Shown: piece after piece, positions 24,019 through 36,100 of the stretch
Layout: each line of letters begins with the position of its first letter
How positions within the stretch are numbered: position 1 is the first letter of the stretch
DNA from: Siniperca chuatsi
Lineage: Eukaryota; Chordata; Actinopteri; Centrarchiformes; Sinipercidae
Assembly (NCBI RefSeq): GCF_020085105.1
Contig: NC_058046.1
Span: 13,233,175 to 13,297,174 of the forward strand
Length of the DNA: 64,000 nt
Direction: 5' to 3'
Notes under the pieces: model-generated
Seen by the model: the letters and a program-made list of their open reading frames with translations, nothing else
Told to the model about the DNA's origin: nothing
Databases searched by the model: none
Position numbers and translations under genes: made by a program

Positions 24019-26846
24019 CTCTCTCTCTGTGAAAATGCAACGTGCCTCAGAACAGACAGCACCAGTTCTGTCAACCCACAAAAGTAGCTCTGGCGTCAGC
24101 AAATTGGACTGATCTTTTGTGAGTTTCTCTGGTGGCTGTCGGACTCTATCTGTCTGGGAAGGGTACTCGGGTTGGCCATTATTGGGTTTTTATTATGTTG
24201 ATTCTGCCTGAAATTTTGATACAACCTAAAAGACATCATATATGCCTGGCTACTCCTGTGATGGTGTTACATGTGTTGCATAGAGATGCATTTTCACCTG
24301 TTTGTGTCCTTAAAAACATCTTTTAACTTTTTGAATACTTTTTTCTACATATAATTGATTTCTGTATCTATTTACTATCTAAAATGTTAAGGGTTACTGT
24401 ATGTGAAGCAACACTTCTTGTATCAAATAATAAACCACCAGCCACAATCTTTGCTCATTAGTGATGTGTTAATCATTAATGAGCAATCTTCTATCAGAAT
24501 CACTCATTCTATGAGAATGAGTGATTCATGAAAACAGAAACTGGACAGGCCCTCGCTATTTAGCATAGCATGAATTCTTTCTCTTTAAATACGATGCATG
24601 CAGTAATGCTCTGTAAGCACTGAATTTGCCAGTTAGAGTTCCTGCTGGCTCCCTTTCTAGTAAAGATTTATCTTGGTATACAAATAAAAAGGATAAAAGT
24701 ACATTTTGTTCAATATGGACAGCAGAGACTGATCATATTTAAACATAAGACAGTACCTATCTCCTGGTGTATTCTCTCCTGGATGTCAGGGAGCTTGATG
24801 AGGTACAACAGGCTCCACTGTAAACCAGCAATGATGGTGTCAAACCCTTAAGAAAATCACAGACAACACAACTGCAGTGAAGAAATGATCAATTTAATGT
24901 TTTTACCAGCACTATCAATGATAATATAAGTGAAATGTCCAGTGTGTCTAACCTGCTCCAAAGATGTCTATGACACTGTGAATGATCTGAGAGTTGGAGA
25001 GCGTAGATGTATCCTTATTTTCCTCTCTGTCCTCACAAAGTGCAATCAGAGCATCTGTAATGTCCCGGATACAGTTCTGCAACCACACACACACACACAC
25101 ACACATACATACAATGTGACTGAATATTTTATATTGATTGTGATGGTGTCTTTCTTAAATCATTGTCATTATCATCACTGAAATATCGAGATATCTTTAT
25201 TTATTATAGGGTGATTAATGATTCTGCTGAAAGAGAGATTAAAAGTTTTAAAAGCAATAATTATGGAAGAGACAGTAATCAGTTATGGTACGACACGTGT
25301 CTTCCAGTGGGATGCTAATTCCTAATTAGAGTGCGTGCGAACATTTTAGCCACTCTGCACAAGAACAAAGGTCCCTCCCAGGGAACTTGTTTGTTATTTT
25401 TTTTGGCTACAGTTGCACTCACAGCTACTGTATGAGTGCAATGTCAGATTAAATAGTGGATGGCAAATTAGTGGGACAGATCTAAAGAAAACAACACTTA
25501 CAGACACGCCATCCACCACTTTAGGCTGTACTGAAAATATTCAGTTTGTATTTTGTGGTCACTGTGCAATACATTGGATAAGAACACTTCATTGTGGTGG
25601 CTTGGTCTTGGAAGGCCTGTGACATTTTTGTCCCTTTTTTTGAAATGCCTATTTTGCACTGCATGTGCTTAAAACCTTTAATTGTGAATTATTCTTCTAC
25701 TTTACTTTCCTTGCAGTTGCCAAGTGTAAAACCAAAAGATAACCTTCAATGTTTAAAATAGCTAATATGGAGAGCTCCAAAATGCTGAGAAGCTGTTGAT
25801 TATACTGTAATGCCTCAATGTGTAATTCTACATTTTCTTTCACAATTTCTTTCCATTTAAACAAAATTCTGGTCTACAAGTGTATCTGACAGCATCCTTA
25901 CCTTATCAAAGGTGTTGATGTGTTCCTTGATGCTCCGCTCCATGAATCCGTTCATCCTGCGGATGTGCTGGACCATCTTCCTCAGTGATGGACTCGGAAA
26001 GTAGCGGAACACAGGGAAAAAATCTGCCAAGTTCCCTGCTGCAAAGATCCTCAGGACCTCGTTGTTGATGTGAACAATAGTGAGGAACTCCTTGTCATTG
26101 TAGTCATATCTTTTCCCAAAACAGAGGGCACAGACAACATTTGCCACTGAGGTCACCAGGGGCATCACCGGATCTATACCCATCATGTTCACTTTAGCAG
26201 CAGCCTGTTCCCGAATCACCTCCACCATCTCAGCTGCCTCAGCACAGACATGCTCCTCCAGCAGGCAGGTGGCACCAGAGCCTCTGGGCTCAGCCTGGGA
26301 GAAAGACCTGAGGGCATTCTTACACAGCTTCTTATGAAGCATCCAGGCCGGTCCATACTTCTCACTGAAGGTCATACTGGTCCCATTGGCTACGGCAGAA
26401 AAGGTGAAAAGGTCAGGTCGCCCAGCAAAAGCTTCTCCTTGCCGAACCAGCGCCTGTCTGATGGTGGTGTATCCACTCAGGACAACAACAGTCAAAGAGC
26501 CCAGGCGCATCTGGAGTGAAGGAATGAACAAATAAACAAATACTCCTCTGTCCATCTAAAATTTTTAAACACATTTTACTGTATATACCTTGAAAACATC
26601 GCCGTACTGGAGCCTCAAGCGGGTTAGAGAAAGATGAAACTGGTCTCCCATCTGGAGCAGATTGCCCACAAGGGGCCACGGTGTGGGGCCAGGAGGAGGG
26701 GGATATTTTGGGGAGTAGTGGTGGTGGCTCTTTCGGCCCCTGAGGGCCATCAGGAGGAGGGTGAGGAGACACAGAGCAACAGTGACACTAGACAGAGAGG
26801 CACAAGGGTTCTCCTTGATGGGCAGAGTCTCAAACGTCAGTCTCAT
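22326..26846 (-). CDS. cyp1d1: cytochrome P450 family 1, CYP1D1-like, 7 coding exons
   Basis: Microsomal haem-thiolate monooxygenase, 524 aa. Exons in transcript order: 26589-26846, 25902-26510, 24953-25076, 24757-24846, 22919-23042, 22754-22840, 22326-22608. A hydrophobic N-terminal anchor (about 15-35) is followed by the proline hinge [14 protein letters not shown]. The I-helix motif AGFDT is at 330-334, K-helix EVFR at 387-390, PERF at 442-445, and the haem loop [10 protein letters not shown] places the axial cysteine at 470. Exon lengths of 124, 90, 124 and 87 nt parallel the inner exons of CYP1A genes. CYP1A, 1B, 1C and 1D are the alternatives. The multi-exon structure excludes the single-exon CYP1C type, and the location beside ALDH1A/TMC1/ANXA1 matches the human CYP1D pseudogene region, so CYP1D1 is preferred. 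The start ATG follows an acceptor at 26859 and a 13-nt leader. Typical CYP1 substrates are planar aromatics, steroids and fatty acids. Substrate here is not deducible. Confidence 0.88.
23988..24029. repeat. (CT)n microsatellite
   Basis: A CT run with one CG interruption lies in cyp1d1 intron 5 (23043-24756). The rest of that intron has no recognisable exon. A block at about 23080-23640 looks repeat-like but has no second copy here. Confidence 0.95.
25084..25105. repeat. short (CA)n microsatellite
   Basis: Eleven CA units lie just outside the 5' end of the cyp1d1 124-nt exon (24953-25076), overlapping its upstream intron. The 77-kb-scale intron landscape here is otherwise unremarkable AT-rich sequence up to 25901. 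Confidence 0.9.
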
Positions 26847-26859
26847 CTTGGCAGGTAAA

Positions 26860-29800
26860 CTGCAAATAGAGAGACCGTTAAAAGGCATCAAAGGTGAAAG
26901 TTAAAACTTGTCCATAAGAGGGGAAAAGAGGCCCCCATTACTTTACTGTATCAAGAAGTTGTGACTGGTGCTCAAAATATAGAGGATTTTTTAAGTAAGT
27001 AGCAGGCTAGAAAAAGAAAGAAGCATACCAAAGGAAAAAATAAACAAAGACAGAAAGAAAGATATATGGCAAACAATTTTGATAGAAAACTCACCATGCA
27101 GTATTCTTCTGTAACTTTGGTGCAAAAAAAAGTAGAGAGCCGGACCAGGACAACACAGACCAAAATACTCAGCAGGCAGAAGATTGAGGTCTTATTCTCA
27201 GGAACTTGTTGTTGAGAGTAGCACGCAGTATGGGACGTCCCTTTCAGCAGCAGCCGTGCCCCCTGCAAAGGGAGCTGCTGCCCGCTCACAATAGAGAGGC
27301 GTACATGGCGAGAAACTTGGCTCAGGGTGAAGGACGAGTCGGCACGGCCAGCCAGTGACCACATCGGCCCATTTGACAGCAGAACGAAGCCATTCATAAC
27401 ACGGGCCCCTCCTCTCCTATTCCCTCTGGAAGCTTTTGGTTGCAGTGCATTGGTTTACAAAGTATTTTCAAGGGCTTATATGTTATGGAATGTGTTTCAA
27501 AATATACAAGGATGGAAAAAAAGCCAAGAAAACAAACATTGTCTATGAGCACCCTGAAGATGTACATGACCATCCACCAATTCATATATTTTCAATTTGA
27601 CTTCCAGACTTTTACTTGCACAGAATAAAACATTGTGATATTAGTACTTAGTATTTAAGTAAAGGATCTGAGAACTTCCTCCACCACTGGAAAACAGACC
27701 CCAACATTGTTTTGTGAACAATGTAATTTCTGTAATGAGTCACAAGAGGGCGCTTTCCGTCTGCTTAGATTGACTTCATGTCCCCTACAGTTTGGACCTG
27801 AGGTCATTGGGCTGAGGCAGCTTTCAGGCTGCTGTGGTTTGTCACTGACTTGCACGTCATACATGTCACAACCACAACACTTCAGGAAGTGTGGACAAAA
27901 TAACAGGAACACCTCACAGTGTATTGCAATCCAATACAATCTCACATACCAGTCTACAGAAACAAAAGTTAAATCCACACCTCTCTGACACACCCTCATC
28001 TTCACATTGAAAGGCCACACTGTTCATGCAGCTGCTGGTAACACCTTGTAGTTGTGTATAGTTACATTACAAAAAATACTTGCCAGTAATAGTTATGAAG
28101 TTCAAACCTTTATTACAGTGGCATTACAAACACCTGCCAAAGTCAGATTATTTGCGTGTTGGGAACAGCACGTGGATTTGTCTACCATAAAAAGAACTGC
28201 AAAATTGCCCGCTATCTGTAATATAATAATTTAATACCTGACAGATTTATTTCCTTTTCATTCTAGCAACCTTTTGTAATATTTACCTTGTGGCCTCTAA
28301 TATAATTTGTTTCTCTCCTTTCTCTCCTCACTCTTTTTTCCCACCTTCTCCGTTGAGCCTTCATACCTCATGTCCCTTCTTTTCGTCCATATTACATCCT
28401 CCTCCCCAGTTCTCTCACCATCTCTCACTCTCCATCTTTCATTCCTTTTATTCTCCTTTCTTTCTCATTCTCCACCGAACCGTCAATTTAGCTCATGCTC
28501 AACTGTGGGACACCCAGTGCTGTCAGGCCGAGCAACAGCTCCTTTGACCTGGTGGTCCACGTCCTCTCCAGGCTGAGGCGGTCTGGTCTTGTCATTAGCT
28601 CTGGCAGACAGAGACACACACTGACTCTGTGGAGCCAGACTAGATTGTGAAGTGTCTAGAAGGAATATTCAAACATTAAAGCAATACCAGGGTTATAGGC
28701 CTAACACCCACACACACAATGCCACAAACATTAAATGAGTATGCATGCTCAACATGTGGCTAAACTAGACAGACTGCTACTCCTTCAGTAACACTATCTG
28801 TTTTGAAATTAATACCAGTTATAATTCCTCACTGAGGCACAAAACTGTTGAGCTAGACATACATGGGCAAGCAGAATTTGGATGAATAATTCTTAAAGCT
28901 CCATCAAAGACTCACAGCAGCCTGTATAACTAACCCAGACCCACTGTCTTCAAAGCACAAGCTTCAAGTCAACTGTATGACACAACGGAGCTATACACAT
29001 TAGTATGGGAAGATGGTTTCCACTGTGTTTTGCAACTTTCCCCAACTGCAGTTCTGCTGATCTTGCCATTATTTAACTAGGGTTAATTACAGAGGTTGTG
29101 TTGTCCCTCGGGATAATTCTATTTCCAGACAGCCAATATCAAAATAGGCGCACCAGACAAAGTTATGTGATTGCATTGTTCCTGGGAGACAGTGGAGCAG
29201 CAGGAGACCCCTTACCAAAGCAAACATCTTCCCAATTATGTTTGCAGCCTTGTAGCTGGGCCTATCCTCTGCATGTGCTGCATGTGGACAGGGCACAGTT
29301 GAGCCGAAGTGATGCAGTGAAGCAGTAGGTGAAACTCAACAAGTGACCATCACTTCAAAGACTGAGAAGTTCAAATCTGTCAAGTCTGGCCTTGCTCAAA
29401 GCAGCTTTTTGTGTTCTTCATCTGACACAGTAAAACGTTAATTTGGAATTTTTGTTTTGATCAGACTTGGTCAATAGATTATTAGAGGTCTGTAATCTAT
29501 TTCTATAAGAGTATCAAAAACTTCAATACATCGACCAAAACACTGACAGTAGACATACTTCATAGAATTGGAACACCTTATAACTAGACACAGATAGACA
29601 GGTTAAGTGGGGTGATTTAGTGGGCAAAGGAAAGTAAAGAAGTTGTGGCAAAAGCATAGGCCTTTTATGCCAGATATTAACCCTGTCACTCACTATATTT
29701 TAATAGATGAAAAATACCAATGTAGTAAAAGTAGGCTATAGCCTATGCTATTACTTGCGCACTAAAAGCGCTAAAAAGTACATTTCCTGACTCCTAACTG

Positions 29801-30089
29801 TTTATAATATATTAAATGTATAGAAAATATCAGTGAACAATAAAAAATAAAACAATTCGATAATTAAAAAACTTACCATTCACTATAATGTAGGCTACTG
29901 TGCTTCATGGTCAAAGAAACTGAGAGGTGCGCGAGACTGCCTTGCGGGGCACGTGGGGTAAACTGGGATTGGTTCCGTCTGAACGGTGATTAGCGCGTGC
30001 AGCGGGACCCTCGGAGGACCAAGGAGGACTCCCGGTGCGACGGTATGTGATGCTGCAGTTTTCTGTTTTGTAGCGCTGAGTGCGGCAGG
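26860..30089. promoter_or_regulatory. head-to-head intergenic region of cyp1d1 and aldh1a1
   Basis: About 3.3 kb separates the first identified cyp1d1 exon (ending 26859) from the aldh1a1 start at 30143. A non-coding cyp1d1 leader exon and its promoter should lie here, since an acceptor (TTTGCAG) precedes the start exon, but neither was located. A block at about 27720-28020 contains phrases common in dispersed fish repeats ('gtgtattgcaatccaataca'). 28300-28480 is pyrimidine-rich. A single dioxin-response core, GCGTG, occurs near 29995, which is weak evidence. Confidence 0.45.
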
Positions 30090-30097
30090 TATATAAA
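30090..30097 (+). promoter_or_regulatory. TATA box of aldh1a1
   Basis: TATATAAA lies 53 bases before the ATG at 30143, in a locally GC-rich stretch. Transcription would begin near 30120-30125, leaving a leader of only about 20 bases. Confidence 0.6.
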
Positions 30098-30142
30098 GCT
30101 GCCTCCTCTCACTGACGTTGAGAGGAGGCAGGCGGCTGCAAC

Positions 30143-33100
30143 ATGCCAGTGACCGGAGAGGGAATCCACCAGACTGGAGGCACCTCATCAGCGTCTTCCA
30201 CAGGTAACACAACTTTTAAAGACTTCTGAATTATGAAGCTATTACAACCAATTTACATCCCGAATCTGACAGAAATAACCACAATATGTTTTGTAGTGGA
30301 AATAACAGACTAATTATTTCTCTAAAGATCTTTGCACAAATAACTTCCAGAAAATATTAGACTTTGACCACCTTTAAATCCAGGTTAAAAACGTATATGT
30401 TCTGCACTACCTATGACTGAACCATCAATTCTCATTTAATTTCCTTTAAAAAGGTTTCTATTCTTTTAATTAGCATTTTAATGTTTTTTGTGCTGTTTTT
30501 CTTTTTCTTATGTTTTTAATGCATTATAAGCCATTTGAATTACCTTTGTGTGTGCTATAAAAAATAAACTAGCCTTGCCTTCTAAATCCCATTGATTTTC
30601 AGTACTTAATTTTTTGTAATTTGCTGTATGTAGTTCATTCTAGGGGGACCTATTAAACTATAGGCGCAATTCAGCACATTATTCATGCTGTCTTTATGAT
30701 TTGTTTTGTTCATTGTAACATAAATTATTGAAATATCAATTATGCTGCAAAAGCCAATAATTTACTGTAGGTACCAGACCTAATAAAAAAAGAAACTGAC
30801 CACAGCTAAATATTAAGTTTAAACTAAATATTTTGAAAGGACCAGATTACAGGAAACAAAGCACTTACAGTAAGTTAGAACATACTGTGATGTGTTGATA
30901 TTTACTATGTAGTTGTATGTTTCTTCTTACATACCTCTGCATGCAAGGGGGATTATTCTTAATCATCTCTTTTTCCATCCTGTTTCTTACAATGGAGCCC
31001 ATTTATAATCAAAGCTTAGAGTTCTCTTGCAAATATGATGAAGCACACCTCTGGTAGTATTTTGCCTGCATCCTGCTGTTCTCCAGCTCTCTGTCCAAAT
31101 GAGGTCAGTCCAGTCCACAGCTCAGAGCCAGCCCGACTTCACGGTGCCAGTCGTAACCCCTGACCCCGTGGTGTTACCCTGCTGACAATGCCAGTACCTC
31201 ATTTAGCACAGTTTCTCTCCAGCAGGTTGGGATGGCAACTTATGCACAGGGTTACAATGAAACACGAAAGGAGCTATTCTCACTCAGTGATCCAGATATT
31301 AACTTTCACAAACCAAATGTTCATATACACATGCAGTACAGTGTATGGGTAAACACATGCACAAAAACAAGCTTGAGTGGATACTGGCCTCCATTGGTCT
31401 TTTTCAGAGGGGAAGCATGCCAACATGAACTCCCAGCCCGACATCGGCCACCAGCAGCAGTCTGGTAACGGGTGCAACCACCAGGCTTCAAACCAGAGCC
31501 ACAAACTACAGCATGTTGATGGACCTGAGATACAGGCCCTGCCCATGCCAGTCCCAGACCCCCCCATTCAGTACACTAAGGTAAGCTGCACCTGACAGTC
31601 AAGAGTCAAAGCAATCAGGACTGAACCAAATGTGAGGAATGATTCGCAACTGAGCTCCAGTTTGGTTCAGATTTCGTTGTTCCTAGTGAGCAATTTAGCT
31701 CATAACAAAAGGGAATGGGGATTACAGAATTCCACATATTTTACCATCAAGACAATCAGGATTTAGGTATTTTAGTAGAATATGCAAATCATAATCATTT
31801 TATCCTCATCCCAACATGTAGCCTATCATATGTCCTGGGGGGCAATTTTCTAACTGTGTTGCTTTCTTACAAGGCAGATTGTGAGTTTTATCATCTGGTC
31901 TGTATTTCGGTGCTTCAGCTTGCTAATAATTGTTTTCAGTTGCCCTTTAATATGGCATTGTGTACCAATGATGTAGCAATTTAGTATTTATGGTTTGTAT
32001 CCAAAATGAAAATCAAAAATATGGTGTGTGGGCTTGTAATTAGAGGAGAATGGAAATGTGGTTTTAACAAGATGAAACAAGTTGAATATGGGAAAATATT
32101 TACTGGTCCTTTATTAGTGAGGGTACTGTTGAAGGTAATTACCTGAAAATACTCTTCAAGCTTTACAGCATGCAGATGGATCTCATAAAAAATATCATAG
32201 CAGGCAAAATGACTCCCACTAAATACAGGGAGCCTGTTTTATCAGGCTGAAAAGAGCTGATACACTGCTCCATGTGTTTAGGACGGTCTTTGATCTGCTT
32301 TGAGACAACGAGCGGGGGATATACTTGAAGAAAAAATTATTTGAAGAATCTGTTTCTGTGCATATTATTATTTTTCTAATTCTCCTTTGGTATCTCAGTT
32401 GTTCATCAATAACGAGTGGCAAGAGTCCTGCAGCGGAAGAAAGATTCCTGTGTATGATCCCGCGACAGGGAAGCTGCTGTGTGAAGTGGAGGAGGCTGAC
32501 CCCGTGAGTATATTATACATCAGGAGTTTTTCCTTCTCTGGATCGAGGGTCTAAGAATAGGAGGGTGTCGTATGCTGTACAGAAAAGCCCCTTGGCCTAT
32601 ATAAATAAAATTGACTTGACTTTTGTGACCATCTTCTGAACTTGAACCTCTTGTAGGAAGATGTGGACAAGGCAGTGAGGAGTGCCAGAGCCGCCTTCCA
32701 GATGGGGTCACCATGGCGATCCATGGATGCCTCAGACCGAGGTCAACTACTTAACAGACTTGCTGACTTAGTGGAGAGAGACCGGCTACTACTGGCAGTA
32801 AGAAACACACACATAATAAATCCTCAGTTTGAATATTGCTCCACAAAATGTAGGTTTGCAGTGAAAGATCAACTGGTTTATTACCATGAGGTAGTGGCGC
32901 TTGTATACTAATTAATGTGTTTTTTTATTTCTAGACACTAGAGGCTCTGGACTCTGGCAAAGTGTTTCTCATGGCATATTATGTAGATCTGATGGCCACA
33001 ATTAAAACCTTGAGATATTATAGCGGCTGGGCAGACAAGATTCATGGCAAAACCATCCCTGTAGGTGAGTTGTCCTCTTTTCAATATCGGTCACCAACAT

Positions 33101-36100
33101 TCCTGATTCCTCACAACTTTAAATAATAGATTAAGATTCTAAATATTGCCATGTTTGACAATTATGTTTTAACATAAACACTAAAAGCCACAGTTTATTC
33201 AAAGCTATCATGAATTAACCATACATTTTTTTTAGATGGAGACTATTTCACTTACACACGACATGAGCCCATTGGAGTATGTGGCCAGATCATTCCTGTG
33301 AGTAGAAAAAAATAACTCTGTAGAAACGCAGAGACTGGATACAACACTTAAAAACAAATGATTACCTAATTAATTAGTGTCTACAGTGACTAGAAACTGT
33401 AATCAGCAAGGTTGTAGTTTATGTAAGCATATCACTAAAACATGGACATTTCTATTTATAGTATTTTCTTGTTTTAAGCCAAACACTAAACTGTAATTTA
33501 ATTGAGTTTCACGTGTTTATGTTACGTTACAAACAGGGCTGGACTCACACACAGGACTCAGACAAGGAGGTTGAATGTAATCAAGATCGATCAAGGGAGT
33601 TAAGCTAGTGGCTTCTACAGGAGCTAGGACAGACTGTAGACAGGAGGAGTGGCAGAAGAAGCTCCAGCTAACTAGCTTACCAGTTGACCAGTCTAGGTGA
33701 GGGTTGTGTGTTTTTAAGTAGGGGTAGCCAAGAACAATAGGGGAGTGAGGAGAGGAGATAAGGTGGAACTGGATGTACTCATGATGATTACCGGAGAGAA
33801 GGAGTTCTTAGCCTAGTCCAGTTTATTGTCCATATGTAGTCCAAGGTACTTGCAGTCCTCAACAATGTCCACACTGACCCCCTGGATGGAAACTGGGGTC
33901 ACTGGTGCCTTGGCCCTTCATAGGTCTACAACCAGCTCCTTAGACTTTGTCGCATTGAGCTGCAGATGGTTCTGCTTACACCATGAGACAAAGTTACCCA
34001 CCGCAGCCCTGTACTCAGTCTCATCACCACCGCTGATACATCCCACCACAGCATAGTCATCAGAAAACTTTTGAAGGTGGCAGGACTCTGTGCAGTAGCT
34101 GAAGTCTGTGGTGTAGATGGTGAAGAGGAAGGGCCCTGAGGGGCCCCAGTGTTGCTAACCACGCTGTCTGACACACAGTCCTGGAGACGCACATGCTGTG
34201 GTCTACCAGTTAGGTAGTCAACAATCCAGGACACATGGGGGCCATCCACCTGCATTGCTGCCAGCTTCTCACCCAGCAGGGCTGGCCGGATGGTGATGAA
34301 AGCACTGGAGAAGTCAAAAAACATGATCCTCACCGTGCTTGCCGGCTTGTCCAGGTGGGTGTAGATGCGGTTCAGCAGGAAGATGATGGCGTCCTCAACT
34401 CCCAGCCGGGGCTGGTAGGCGAACTGAAGGGGGTCCAGGAGGGGTCTGACCATGGGCCGCAGCTGTTCCAGCACCAGTCTCTCCAGGGTCTTCATTATGT
34501 GGGAGGTCAGTGCCACCTGTCTGTAGTCCTTGGAGCCACTGGGACGTAGCATCTTCGGCACAGGAACGAGGCAACTGTTCCACAGAACAGGGACCCTTTG
34601 AAGACTCAGGCTCAGTTTGAAGACATGTTGAAGGACTCCACATAGCTGGGGGGCACAGGCTTTTAGCACCCCGGGGCAAACGCCATTGGGTCCTGCAGCC
34701 TTGTTTGAGTGGTCAGCAGTCATGCACACAGCAGAGGTTACAGGCGGGGGAGGGGATGGGTCATCAGTCTTGAGAGGGCCATTAGCCTGAGAGCCAGTTG
34801 AGGGTGGAGTAGGACTCTCCCAGGAAGATGGAGGAGGGGGGAGCAGTGGAGTCAGAGGAGTCTGAGGGCCGACAGCAGCTGAGTTAGAGGGGGAATGAGC
34901 ATGAGCCGGTGTGTCAAATCTGTTAAAGAACAGATTAAGTTTGTTGGCCGTGTCCAAGCTGCCTTCAACTCCTCTGCTGCCAGTCAGTCTGAAGCCAGTG
35001 ATGCTCTTCATGTCACTCCAGACCTCTCTCATGTTGTTCTGCTGGAGTTTCCACTCCAGCTTCCTCCTGTACTTCTCCTTGGCCTCCCTGATCTTCACCC
35101 TATTACCATCAGTAAAGGCCTTCCTCTTGGCATTCAGGATGTTTTTGATTTCCTTTGTTACCCACGGTTTGTTATTTGGATAACAATGGGCCATCTTAGT
35201 TGGGACATTGCAGTCCACACAGAAGTTAATGTAGCCAGTAATGCAGTCAGTGAGCCCGTCAATGTCCTCTCCATGAGGCTCACAGAGTGCATCCCAGTTT
35301 GTCACCTCAAAACATTCCTGCAGTGTCTCAAAGGCCTCCTCTGACCATCTCCTCACTGTCCTTGTGGTCGCAGGCTGCCTTTTAACCAGAGGAACATAGC
35401 AGGGTTTGAGGTGAACCAGGTTGTGGTCTGACCTACCCGGGGGGGGTGAATGCATCCTTAACGTTAGCATACAGCAGGTCCAGTGTCCTCTCCTCTCTAG
35501 TAGGAGAATTCACATACTGGGTGAAATTAGTTAGTGTTTCTGAAACACTGACATGGTTGAAGTCACGCAAGATTACCATGAGTGCACTCGGGTGTTGAGT
35601 CTGGAGTTGTGCCATGGCGGTGTGAATGGCGTTGCACGCCGATGCCGGGTTAGCTTACCGCGTGTGATCCCTGTCGGCCCGAACAGTCTGAAAGCCGTCA
35701 ATGGAAACGTTATGATCCAGAATATCCTGGTGTAGCCATGTCTCTGAGAAGCATATTAAACTACACTCACAGGACTCGGTCTGACTCTGGGCTAATGCCA
35801 TTAGCTTGTCCATTTTATTCGCCAGTGATCTCACGCTGCCCATGACGAGAGAAGGCAGACACGGCTTAAATCTCTTGTTCTTAAGTCTCTTTTGTCTGGA
35901 CCCCTCTCTCTTCCCTCGCCACTTCGTTCCACCTCTGCATCCTGTGTGTCCTCCTCCAGACCTCAGTGGGACATCGGTTGTCACTGGCAAAATACTTAAA
36001 ATTTGATGACTGAGTCCAGCTGTGTCACAGTAAATTAATCATATATATGCATTTAAACAGACAATTTTGAGGTGAAAACATGCAACTTGAATGATGACTT

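Noticed and set aside
27655-28020. 121-codon minus-strand frame upstream of cyp1d1
   Set aside because: Composition and phrases look like a dispersed repeat; no splice link to cyp1d1 and no recognisable domain.
28290-28576. Pyrimidine-rich frames
   Set aside because: Low-complexity CT-rich DNA gives open frames by chance.
34235-35344. Plus-strand frames across the LINE
   Set aside because: Complement of the reverse-transcriptase frame on the minus strand.
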